Program-made: the position numbers and the translations under genes
From: Lachnospiraceae bacterium
GTDB lineage: Bacteria; Bacillota; Clostridia; Lachnospirales; Lachnospiraceae
DNA: 64,000 nucleotides
Assembly (NCBI GenBank): GCA_017442585.1
Contig: JAFRZM010000011.1
Location: 124,001-188,000 of the forward strand
Direction: 5' to 3'
Shown: one piece after another, positions 27,938 to 36,293 of the stretch
How positions within the stretch are numbered: position 1 is the stretch's first letter
Layout of the letters: the number at the start of each line of letters is the position of its first letter
The notes under the pieces: generated by a model
Seen by the model: the letters and a program-made list of their open reading frames with translations, nothing else
Told to the model about the DNA's origin: nothing
Databases searched by the model: none

Positions 27938-27972
27938 TTTCTGCATAAGCATTAACCGGTAAGGAGGATATT

Positions 27973-28728
27973 ATGCAGGCATATTCAGGTTTTGCTGAAG
28001 TATATGATATATTTATGGACAATGTTCCGTATGAAGAGTGGGCATTGTTTATTAAAAATATGCTGCATTCACACGGTATAAAAGATGGTATAATCTGCGA
28101 GATAGGTTGTGGCACAGGTAAAATGTGTGAGCTTGTAGAGGGATACGGCTATGATATGATAGGTTTTGATATCTCTACAGATATGCTTGAAATAGCACAG
28201 GAAAAGCATAATCCTACAGGTGAGATACTGTATTTGAATCAGGATATGCGTGAGATGGAGTTATACGGTACGGTTCGAGCTTTTATCTCGACATGTGACT
28301 GTATTAATTATTTGCTTACATATGAGGAATTGGTTGAGACTTTCAGGCTTGTAAATAATTATCTCGATCCTTCCGGAATATTTATCTTTGATATTAATAC
28401 AAGATATAAATACGAGAAGGTATTAATGAACAACACTTTCTCGGAGAACAGACTTGATTGCAGTTTTATCTGGGAGAATTTCTACGATGTGGACACCGAG
28501 ATAAATGAGTACGATCTTACACTTTTTGTAGAAGAAGAGAAAGGTTTATACAGGAAGTATGACGAAACCCATTATCAAAGGGCATATGATGTTGAAACCA
28601 TAAAGAAGGCTTTGGAAGAAGCAGGGTTACAGTTTGTTGCGGTATATGACGCATATACAATCGAACCTGTTAAAGATACGAGTGAGAAAGTAACCATAAT
28701 AGCAAAAGAAATTACCAAACAGAACTAA
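27973..28728 (+). CDS. Class I SAM-dependent methyltransferase
   Basis: A 251-residue Rossmann-fold methyltransferase. The N-terminal AYSGFAEVYDIFMDNVPYEEW is typical of a clostridial group annotated simply as SAM-dependent methyltransferase. Motif I is ICEIGCGTGKMCEL, motif II lies around MIGFDISTDMLEIAQ, and DMREMELYGTVRAFISTCD holds the acidic post-II motif. The C-terminal half is a beta-rich cap (about 150-250). The substrate cannot be read. Ribosome site AAGGAGG. It precedes hslO by 14 bases. Confidence 0.85.
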   Translation: MQAYSGFAEVYDIFMDNVPYEEWALFIKNMLHSHGIKDGIICEIGCGTGKMCELVEGYGYDMIGFDISTDMLEIAQEKHNPTGEILYLNQDMREMELYGTVRAFISTCDCINYLLTYEELVETFRLVNNYLDPSGIFIFDINTRYKYEKVLMNNTFSENRLDCSFIWENFYDVDTEINEYDLTLFVEEEKGLYRKYDETHYQRAYDVETIKKALEEAGLQFVAVYDAYTIEPVKDTSEKVTIIAKEITKQN

Positions 28729-28742
28729 TAAGAGGTATACAA

Positions 28743-29609
28743 ATGAATGATTATATGTTAAGAGCTACGGCGGCGTCCGGAAGCATAAGAGCCTTTGCCG
28801 TAACTGCTAAAGATACATGTGAAAAAGCACGTGTGGCGCATAATATGTCACCTATTGCTACGGCAGCAGTGGGAAGAACTATGATGGCCGCACTTATGAT
28901 GGGATATATGATGAAGAATGATTCGGATACCGTATCACTCCATATAGAGGGCTCCGGTCCGATGAAGGGTATTAATGTAACCGCAAATACCAGGGGAGAG
29001 GTTAAAGGATATGCATTTGACCCGACGGTAGATCTTCCACCGAAGGAGAATGGTAAGCTTGATGTCGGAAATGCGCTTGGTATCGGTGTGCTTACGGTTA
29101 TAAAGGATATTGGTCTTAAGGACCCTTACGTAGGACAGACAGAGCTTAAGACGGGTGAGATTGCGGAAGATATTACATATTACTTTGCGGTATCGGAGCA
29201 GGTGCCGTCATCCGTTGGACTTGGTGTACTTGTTGATAAGGATTATTCGGTTAAGCAGGCGGGAGGATTCATTTTGCAGCTTATGCCGGATGTAGAAGAT
29301 TCCGTAATTGATAAACTTGAAGAAAAGATAAAGACGATACCTCCGGTAACGACGATGCTTGAAGAAGGTAAAAGTCCGGAAGATATACTGGATTTATTGC
29401 TTGGCGATTTTGATCTTGAGATACTTGATAAAAAAGAAGTCGGATTTAAATGTGACTGTTCAAAAGAACGTGTATTTAATGCGGTTGCAGGTTTAAGCAA
29501 GAGTGATATAGAAAGCTTAGTGGCAGATAATGAGCCACTTGAAATAAGATGTCAGTATTGCAACAAGATTTATAATTTTTCAATCGATAAATTAAAGGAG
29601 CTTTTGTAA
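28743..29609 (+). CDS. hslO: Redox-regulated chaperone Hsp33
   Basis: A 288-residue Hsp33. This cytoplasmic holdase is activated when oxidants release zinc from its four C-terminal cysteines. All four are present: FKCDCSKERV (CxC) and IRCQYCNKIY (CxxC), about 30 residues apart. The N-terminal domain shows AHNMSPIATAAVGRTM, LHIEGSGPMKGI and a VSEQVPSSVGLGVLV segment, all hallmarks. It abuts nadE: the stop is immediately followed by the nadE ATG. Confidence 0.95.
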   Translation: MNDYMLRATAASGSIRAFAVTAKDTCEKARVAHNMSPIATAAVGRTMMAALMMGYMMKNDSDTVSLHIEGSGPMKGINVTANTRGEVKGYAFDPTVDLPPKENGKLDVGNALGIGVLTVIKDIGLKDPYVGQTELKTGEIAEDITYYFAVSEQVPSSVGLGVLVDKDYSVKQAGGFILQLMPDVEDSVIDKLEEKIKTIPPVTTMLEEGKSPEDILDLLLGDFDLEILDKKEVGFKCDCSKERVFNAVAGLSKSDIESLVADNEPLEIRCQYCNKIYNFSIDKLKELL

Positions 29610-31559
29610 ATGAAAGACGGATTTATCAAGGTAGCTGCAGCAACGAATAAGGTTGTCGTTGCAGACTGTGATGCCAATACAGATGAGATAATAAGGATAA
29701 TGCATGAAGCATCGGATAAGGATGTTGATGTTACTGTATTTCCCGAGCTTTGCATAACGGGATATACCTGCGGAGATCTATTTTTCCAGGATACGCTTAT
29801 AGAAAAAGCAAAGGGGAGTCTTTTTAGAATAGTCAAAGAATCCATTAATCTAAACGGATTATTCTTTGTGGGACTTCCGTTTGCGGTAGATGCAAGACTT
29901 TTTAATGTGGCGGCAGCAGTGTCGGGCGGAGAACTTCTCGCACTTGTTCCAAAGACATATATTCCAAATTATAAAGAATTCTATGAGGGAAGATATTTTA
30001 CTTCTGCCAATGAAGTTGCGCTTCTTTGGGAAGAAAACGGTTTAGAGGAAACAAGCATTAAATGGGAAGGAATAGAAGGCGCAGGTTCGGTTCCTGTGAC
30101 ACCGAATGTTATTTTTCAAGACAAGAATCATCCGGAAATTCGCATAGGCGCGGAAATATGCGAGGATTTGTGGACAATGAATCCGCCGTCTGTTGAGCTT
30201 GCAGCACTCGGCGCAACAGTTATAGTTAATCTTTCTGCATCTGATGAATTAACAGGCAAAAGCGATTACAGAAGACAGCTTATTAAGAGTCACAGTGCAA
30301 AACTTGTTTCGGGCTATATCTATGCGTCAGCCGGCGAAGGCGAGTCAACGGGTGATGTTGTTTACTCGGGACATGATATTATAGCTGAAAACGGTACTAT
30401 ACTTAACGAGAAGAATTACACCGAAGGTCTTATAGTATCTGAGATAGACGTTAAAAAGCTTCTTAATGAGAGAAGAAGACTTAATACGTATGTTTCAAAA
30501 AGGCATGAAGATGTATTTACATGTTACTTTGAATTAAAAGATAAAGAAACCGTTCTTACAAGATATATTGATCCGGCACCGTTCGTACCGAGCGATGACG
30601 CAACTCGCTCGAAACGATGTGAAGAGATATTTGATATTCAGGCGAGGGGCTTAAAGAAGCGTCTTATGCATACAAATGCAAAGACAGCGGTTATCGGAAT
30701 ATCGGGAGGTCTTGATTCTACGCTTGCCCTTCTTGTAACTGCACGTGCATTTGACCTTGCAGGTAAGGATAGAAAAGATATAATTGCGGTTACGATGCCG
30801 GGATTCGGTACGACGGACAGAACCTATGACAATGCGGTATCGCTTATAAAAGAAATCGGTGCGACTTTCCTTGAGATATCGATAAAGGATGCGGTAGAGC
30901 AGCATTTTAAGGATATAAATCATGATGCGAATAATCACGACGTAACATACGAGAATTCTCAGGCAAGAATGAGAACACTTTTACTTATGGATTTATCCAA
31001 TAAGTACGGTGGTCTTGTTATCGGCACGGGAGACATGTCGGAACTTATCCTTGGTTGGGCAACTTATAACGGTGACCATATGTCGATGTACGGCGTAAAT
31101 GCTTCGGTTCCAAAGACTTTGGTAAAGCATCTCGTAAAGTATTATGCGGATACAACTGATAATGAGACGTTACGAAGAGTAATATATGATGTTCTTGATA
31201 CACCTGTAAGTCCGGAGCTTTTGCCTCCTAAGGACGGAAAGATATCACAGAAGACAGAGGAACTCGTAGGACCGTATGAATTACACGATTTTGTAATGTA
31301 TTATGTTTTAAGATGGGGAATGGCACCAAAGAAGATTTTCCGTCTTGCAATGATTGCGTTTGACGGTGTATACGATAAAGAGACTATCCTTAAGTGGATG
31401 AAGGTCTTTTACAGAAGATTTTTCTCACAGCAGTTTAAGCGTTCCTGTCTTCCGGACGGTCCGAAGGTCGGAACTTGTGCAGTGTCACCGAGAGGAGATC
31501 TTCGAATGCCTTCCGATGCATCAAGCGCATTGTGGCTTAAAGAACTGGAGGAATTGTAA
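29610..31559 (+). CDS. nadE: Glutamine-dependent NAD(+) synthetase
   Basis: A 649-residue two-domain enzyme that amidates nicotinic acid adenine dinucleotide to NAD+ using glutamine. The N-terminal nitrilase-like glutaminase (about 8-280) has the Glu-Lys-Cys triad in VFPELCITGYTCGD, LVPKTYIPNYKEFYEGR and GAEICEDLW. The C-terminal synthetase domain has the PP-loop IGISGGLDSTLAL, then MPGFGTTDRTYDNA and VIGTGDMSELILGW. Length and motifs are normal. NAD kinase, the next step toward NADP, is encoded separately at 54507. The adjacent TTG start of the next gene suggests coupling. Confidence 0.95.
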   Translation: MKDGFIKVAAATNKVVVADCDANTDEIIRIMHEASDKDVDVTVFPELCITGYTCGDLFFQDTLIEKAKGSLFRIVKESINLNGLFFVGLPFAVDARLFNVAAAVSGGELLALVPKTYIPNYKEFYEGRYFTSANEVALLWEENGLEETSIKWEGIEGAGSVPVTPNVIFQDKNHPEIRIGAEICEDLWTMNPPSVELAALGATVIVNLSASDELTGKSDYRRQLIKSHSAKLVSGYIYASAGEGESTGDVVYSGHDIIAENGTILNEKNYTEGLIVSEIDVKKLLNERRRLNTYVSKRHEDVFTCYFELKDKETVLTRYIDPAPFVPSDDATRSKRCEEIFDIQARGLKKRLMHTNAKTAVIGISGGLDSTLALLVTARAFDLAGKDRKDIIAVTMPGFGTTDRTYDNAVSLIKEIGATFLEISIKDAVEQHFKDINHDANNHDVTYENSQARMRTLLLMDLSNKYGGLVIGTGDMSELILGWATYNGDHMSMYGVNASVPKTLVKHLVKYYADTTDNETLRRVIYDVLDTPVSPELLPPKDGKISQKTEELVGPYELHDFVMYYVLRWGMAPKKIFRLAMIAFDGVYDKETILKWMKVFYRRFFSQQFKRSCLPDGPKVGTCAVSPRGDLRMPSDASSALWLKELEEL

Positions 31560-32243
31560 TTGAAACTTAATCGTGACAAGGCATGGCGAATATCCGTCAT
31601 GGTGGTTTTAATAGCGCTTCTTATAGGTTTTGCGTTATGGAACAATAATCTCACGAAATTGAATAAAGAAAACTCAAAAAAAAATACCGAAGAGAAAGAA
31701 GAGACGGAAGAGGTAAAGGATTTCTACGAAGATGAAAGCTTCGGTGAAGAAAAGTATGAGTTTACGGTAGCGGATGTTACAAATATCGATATTGATGTGG
31801 AATATGCGACAGTTAATATTAAAACTGACGACGAGGCGACATCGGTGTCGGTGCTTACGCATATTGCTTCGGGCGAAGAGTCGATAACCTGTGATCTTGT
31901 GGGAACCACGCTTATTTTAAGACATAAGGGTATAAGCGACGCGACTTCATCAAGCGGTTCATATATTGAAATTGTGATGCCGCCGGGATTAAAGCTTTCG
32001 GATCTTGTCCTTTCTGCAAAAGGCGGTGTGTCATCTATAGCGCTTATAAGTGTATTCTTCGAGGATATAGAGCTTACGATGGGCACGGGAACGATTTATG
32101 CGGATACGTTATCTGCGGAAGATGCCGTTTTTACCTGTAAAGGTGGCCTTATCTCCGTAAAGACGATGAATATCGAATCGTATAAAATCAAATCTTCGGA
32201 AAACGGTACGGTACTCGTATCAACACATGGAAAAACAGAATGA
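31560..32243 (+). CDS. Membrane-anchored protein with a DUF4097-like beta-helix domain
   Basis: A 227-residue protein starting with TTG directly after the nadE stop (GGAGGAATT precedes it). One N-terminal membrane helix (about 10-28) is followed by a Lys/Glu-rich linker (KNTEEKEETEEVKD) and an extracytoplasmic beta-repeat domain. That domain has the DUF4097 'putative adhesin' pattern: short strands such as VTNIDIDVEYATVNIKTD, YIEIVMPPGLKLSDLVLSAK and GTGTIYADTLSAEDAVFTC. DUF4097 domains usually accompany sensing or envelope functions of unknown ligand. A terminator follows. Confidence 0.65.
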   Translation: MKLNRDKAWRISVMVVLIALLIGFALWNNNLTKLNKENSKKNTEEKEETEEVKDFYEDESFGEEKYEFTVADVTNIDIDVEYATVNIKTDDEATSVSVLTHIASGEESITCDLVGTTLILRHKGISDATSSSGSYIEIVMPPGLKLSDLVLSAKGGVSSIALISVFFEDIELTMGTGTIYADTLSAEDAVFTCKGGLISVKTMNIESYKIKSSENGTVLVSTHGKTE

Positions 32244-32245
32244 TT

Positions 32246-32275
32246 AAAGACTCCGGAAATCCGGGGTCTTTTTAT
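32246..32275 (+). terminator. Intrinsic terminator after the nadE operon
   Basis: AAAGACTCCGG (32246-32256) pairs with CCGGGGTCTTT (32261-32271, one T-G pair), AAAT loop, T-rich tail. Confidence 0.88.
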
Positions 32276-32331
32276 TTTATTAAGTATGATTACGAAGAAA
32301 AAACGAAATATATGTGTAGTAAATGTGGAGT

Positions 32332-32363
32332 TTGTTCTAAAGTGTTTCTCCCTATGCTAAAAT
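32332..32363 (+). promoter_or_regulatory. Possible promoter of the signalling cassette
   Basis: TAAAAT at 32358-32363 with an extended TGC in front. The nearest -35-like TTGTTC (32332-32337) is 20 bases away, so an extended -10 promoter is more likely. Confidence 0.4.
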
Positions 32364-32403
32364 GAGAAATGTATAAGAATGGGCGTACTATAGGAGAGAC
32401 ATA

Positions 32404-35265
32404 ATGATTATATATTCTGTGATTGAAGGCATTGCAATTTTGATAGCTTCATATGCGGTATTCTATATTCTGACCAGAGAGTCGACGAAGGAACAAAAGC
32501 TTATCCTTATGTCACTTATGCTTTGCATCGTACATAATATAGCAGTACTTGTTGAAGTTAATTCAAAGACAGTCGAAGGCATCGAGAATGTGTTGGTATT
32601 TAAGGCAGTAGCAACGTCGTTTTTTGCGTTGTCATATGCATATTTTGTAGGTGTGCATTGTAACCGTCCGCTTAAGCGTGCAGTTGCGATGCTGTTTACA
32701 TTGCTTGGATTTGTAAACTTTGTATTTGTGTTAACCGACAGATTTTCAAATATTTATTATCGCAATATAGGTCTTGTGGAGGGTGAGAAAACGTATTTCG
32801 TATTTGAATACGGTCCGGCTGTCGTAATATTGTTGTTCCTTACATTGGCCCCGTTTATATATGCGATGTCGATACTCGCAAAGCAGATAATCTGCGAAAA
32901 AGAATCACATCAGCGTAAGATGCATATCATTCTTTTCGGATTATCATTTATACCGGTCATTGCAATGGCTATTGATATGACGAATACGGATGCGGAATTC
33001 GGATTTGCGCCGCTTGTAACGTTATGCATAATCTGTCTTATAACGTTTGTTTTTACAAAGAGCAATACGTTTGACATATTAAGAATGGCCCAGGTCAAAG
33101 CGATTGACGTTATGGATGATGCCGCAATTGCAATAGATCAGAATTTGAATTTCCTTTATGCGAACGACCGGGCAAAAGAACTTTTTCCTAAACTTTCGGG
33201 AAACAATGTAACAGGTAATGTATCGATTCTTACCGGTGTTAACGAGAAGATTTTTACAGAAATTGGTAGAAATCGTTTTGACATACAAGATCGTTCTTAT
33301 GAGGCACATGTATCTGCGGTAATAGATACGCATGATATCTTAAGAGGATATTCGGTAACAATCCTTGATGTTACGCAGATGCAAAACTACATAGAAAAGA
33401 TAATAAAGTCAAAAGACGAAGCAATAGAAGCAAAGAACAAGGTCAGCGAAGAATTAAATGATATGTCGAGGAAACTCGTTGAACCTATGAGCGCGATAGT
33501 CGGTCTTTCGGATCTTATAATTGAGCAGAGTAAAGGAAGAAAGGTTTATGATTATGCGAAGGATATAAAGGATGCTTCATCGTCTTTGGTTGAAATCATT
33601 AACAATATATTGGACAAGTCAAAGACCGATGCGGGAAGAAACGATATATTCGAAGGTTCATACGAAGTACTGGCTGAAATGAGCGATATCGATCATATGA
33701 TAGGTTATATCGCAGAGCGTAAGGGTCTAAGATTTAATTTCAGGATTAATCGCAATATCCCGAGACTCTTGTTCGGCGACAGAGAAAAGATAAAACAGAT
33801 TGCAATAAATCTTTTAAACAATGCTGTAGAGTATACGGATGTCGGCGAAGTTAATTTTGAAGTTGATTATGAGCAGATAGGTGAAAGAGACTTAAACCTT
33901 ATAATGAAGGTTACGGATACCGGACGTGGTATGAGTACCGATGAGCAGAAGGCACTTGTCGAGAATATCGGTAAGGTTGATGTAAGGTCGTTAAAGGTTA
34001 AGGACGGCAAGGGTCTTGGAATTGCGATATGTCACGATCTTACCGAGCTTATGGACGGATTTATTGATATGAATTCGACAGTCGGCAAAGGAAGCGTATT
34101 TACCGTAATAATTCCGCAAAAGATAATGGATATAACGCCTATTAAAGACAGTAAAGAAACTGATAACAATAAGGTGAAAGAAGTGCCTGAAAGAAATAAC
34201 GAAGCACTGAATCTTGACGGAGCCGGAATACTGGTTGTCGATGATAATAAGATAAATCTTAAGGTTGCGATAGGATTACTTGAAATCTACGGACCGGAAA
34301 TAGACTTTGCGACAAGCGGTAAAGAGGCGATAGAAAAGGTTAAGCAAAGATGTTATGATATGATCTTTATGGACCATATGATGCCTGAAATGGATGGAAT
34401 ACAGACCACAAAGATTATTCGTAACAATCTTGGAGAGAATGGTACAAAGCCTGTTATAGTTGCTTTAACTGCCAATGCCGTAGAAGGCGCCAAAGAGATG
34501 TTTTTGGATAACGGTTTTGATGCATTTATTTCAAAGCCGATAAATACCGATGAACTGCATGAACTTTTGGGCAGATACTTCAATGTGGCTGAAGTTAAGG
34601 GCAAGGAAGAGCCTTTATCATCTGAAGAAGAAATAAAAGTCGCTCCGGAAGAGAATATATCAATGGAACATGTTGATATAGAGGCAGCTCTTAAACTTCA
34701 TAAGAAGGGTATTGAAGATGTACTTCAACTTCTGCAGATATTCTATGAAGACGGAGTGGAAAAGGTTGAGATAATAAGGCAGTATGCCGATATCGGAGAT
34801 CTTAAGAATTACGAGATAGAGGTTCACGGACTTAAATCGGCAGCTGCAAATATCGGAGCGGATTCTTTATCCGCTAAGGCAAAAGCTCATGAAATGGCCG
34901 CAAAAGAAGGCAATGAGAGCTTTGTCCTGAATAACTACGAGGATCTTGCGAAAGATTATCGTGAGGTTCTGGAAGAAATCAAGGGTGTATTGTTAAGCCG
35001 CAATATGCTGTCGGGCGGAAGCGTTGATGAAAGTGATAAAAAAGAATTGCCTGACGGTGTATTGATTAAAGATAAGATAATAGATATCTTAGAGCAGGTT
35101 GAAGACTTTAATTCCAAAGAGGCCAAAGCTAAACTAGAGGATCTTCTTGAATATAAAGTCGGGCCTGACATAAGGCAAAGCTTAAATGAGATACACACTA
35201 AGCTGAAAATGTATGATGACGATGCGGCGGAAGAACTTCTTTCCGCACTTGTTTCAAGGCTATAA
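32404..35265 (+). CDS. Hybrid histidine kinase-like protein with 7TM sensor, REC and Hpt domains; H-box histidine replaced
   Basis: A 953-residue membrane protein. Order: seven-helix HisKA_7TM-type sensor (about 1-220), PAS-like segment (about 232-335), DHp helices (about 340-400), ATPase domain (about 440-580; NLLNNAVEYT N-box, VTDTGRGMS G1, GKGLGIAI G2), receiver domain (about 610-735; ILVVDDNKINL, Asp657 in MDHMMPEMDG), Hpt domain (about 760-855; His808 in HGLKSAAANIGA) and a C-terminal helical module (889-953). The usual SHEIRTPM H-box reads SRKLVEPM, so the phospho-accepting His is Arg356. ATP sites, receiver Asp and Hpt His remain. It may take phosphate from a partner kinase or act allosterically. 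It is followed by a response regulator 24 bases on. Confidence 0.88.
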   Translation: MIIYSVIEGIAILIASYAVFYILTRESTKEQKLILMSLMLCIVHNIAVLVEVNSKTVEGIENVLVFKAVATSFFALSYAYFVGVHCNRPLKRAVAMLFTLLGFVNFVFVLTDRFSNIYYRNIGLVEGEKTYFVFEYGPAVVILLFLTLAPFIYAMSILAKQIICEKESHQRKMHIILFGLSFIPVIAMAIDMTNTDAEFGFAPLVTLCIICLITFVFTKSNTFDILRMAQVKAIDVMDDAAIAIDQNLNFLYANDRAKELFPKLSGNNVTGNVSILTGVNEKIFTEIGRNRFDIQDRSYEAHVSAVIDTHDILRGYSVTILDVTQMQNYIEKIIKSKDEAIEAKNKVSEELNDMSRKLVEPMSAIVGLSDLIIEQSKGRKVYDYAKDIKDASSSLVEIINNILDKSKTDAGRNDIFEGSYEVLAEMSDIDHMIGYIAERKGLRFNFRINRNIPRLLFGDREKIKQIAINLLNNAVEYTDVGEVNFEVDYEQIGERDLNLIMKVTDTGRGMSTDEQKALVENIGKVDVRSLKVKDGKGLGIAICHDLTELMDGFIDMNSTVGKGSVFTVIIPQKIMDITPIKDSKETDNNKVKEVPERNNEALNLDGAGILVVDDNKINLKVAIGLLEIYGPEIDFATSGKEAIEKVKQRCYDMIFMDHMMPEMDGIQTTKIIRNNLGENGTKPVIVALTANAVEGAKEMFLDNGFDAFISKPINTDELHELLGRYFNVAEVKGKEEPLSSEEEIKVAPEENISMEHVDIEAALKLHKKGIEDVLQLLQIFYEDGVEKVEIIRQYADIGDLKNYEIEVHGLKSAAANIGADSLSAKAKAHEMAAKEGNESFVLNNYEDLAKDYREVLEEIKGVLLSRNMLSGGSVDESDKKELPDGVLIKDKIIDILEQVEDFNSKEAKAKLEDLLEYKVGPDIRQSLNEIHTKLKMYDDDAAEELLSALVSRL

Positions 35266-35289
35266 ACACCATAAAGGGGTGAGAAAACT

Positions 35290-36240
35290 ATGCTGGAAAA
35301 AATGAAAGTTATGGTAGTGGATGACAATACTGTAAATCTTGCAACAGTAGAACAGGAACTTAAGGATAAGTATGAGGTTATCCCTATGATATCAGGCCGC
35401 CGTGCCGTTAAGTATCTTTACAGGGATAAAGTAGACCTCATATTACTCGATGTTTCAATGCCGATAATGGATGGAATCGAGACATTACGAGAGGTGCGTA
35501 CACAACCTAACGGAACTACGGTCCCGGTAATATTCCTTACTTCAAGAACAGATAAGAATACAGTTATCGAAGGAAGTAAGCTCGGTATAATGGATTATAT
35601 TACCAAGCCGTTTGAACCGGATGATCTTCAAAACAGAATCGAGCGTGTATTTAAGCGTCTCGGAAGACTTCCTATGGAGGAGGATGAACTCATTTTCCGT
35701 TTAAAGGAAATCTATGATGACATTCAGAATAACCGTGCGAAAGCAGCTGTTTACAAGATGGATGAGGTTTTGGGATATCAGATTGATATCGAGGTTTCCG
35801 GACGTATTAAAAATGCCAAGATGAAGATAGAAAACGGTATGGCTGAACCGGCAGCAAATATGATGGACAGAGTTATAAGACTTCTTGAGAAATCTAATTC
35901 CAATAACTTTGGAAAGGCTGCTGCGGCACCTATAAGTGTGGGCGAGATAAATGCAAGACTTCTCTATATACTTGATGATCTTACGAACTTTAAGTTAAAG
36001 GAAGCAATAAGTAAGGTTAACGATCTTATGAAACATGATGTTCCGGATTATCTTTCGACAGATCTTGGAATCGCTAAAACAAAGCTTGAAGAGTTTGATG
36101 ATGAAGAAGCTGAGAATATAATACGCGCGCTTCTTGAGAAGATGAAGAAGCCTACCAATATAAATCAGCAGGGCAATAAAGCTGAAGCACCGACAGAAGA
36201 TGCCAATAATACGGGTTATCATTTTAACAGATTACTGTAG
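35290..36240 (+). CDS. Response regulator with two copies of a novel-looking helical output module
   Basis: A 316-residue protein. The receiver domain (about 5-125) is complete: VVDDN acidic pair, Asp54 in LLDVSMPIMDG, Thr in FLTSR and Lys in YITKPF. Instead of a DNA-binding domain it carries two helical segments of about 68 residues (132-201 and 219-287). The second is clearly similar to the last 65 residues of the neighbouring kinase (pattern ILxxLxxFxxKEAxxKL, then TKLxxxDDxxAEE); the first is a more distant copy. No DNA-binding, GGDEF, EAL or HD-GYP motif is seen. I infer output by protein-protein contact. Ribosome site AGGGGTGAG; it sits between the kinase and the GGDEF-like gene. Confidence 0.85.
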   Translation: MLEKMKVMVVDDNTVNLATVEQELKDKYEVIPMISGRRAVKYLYRDKVDLILLDVSMPIMDGIETLREVRTQPNGTTVPVIFLTSRTDKNTVIEGSKLGIMDYITKPFEPDDLQNRIERVFKRLGRLPMEEDELIFRLKEIYDDIQNNRAKAAVYKMDEVLGYQIDIEVSGRIKNAKMKIENGMAEPAANMMDRVIRLLEKSNSNNFGKAAAAPISVGEINARLLYILDDLTNFKLKEAISKVNDLMKHDVPDYLSTDLGIAKTKLEEFDDEEAENIIRALLEKMKKPTNINQQGNKAEAPTEDANNTGYHFNRLL

Positions 36241-36293
36241 TATGGTTTTGAGACGGTTATAGGGGATAATTATTTGAAAAGAGGGCTTTTACA

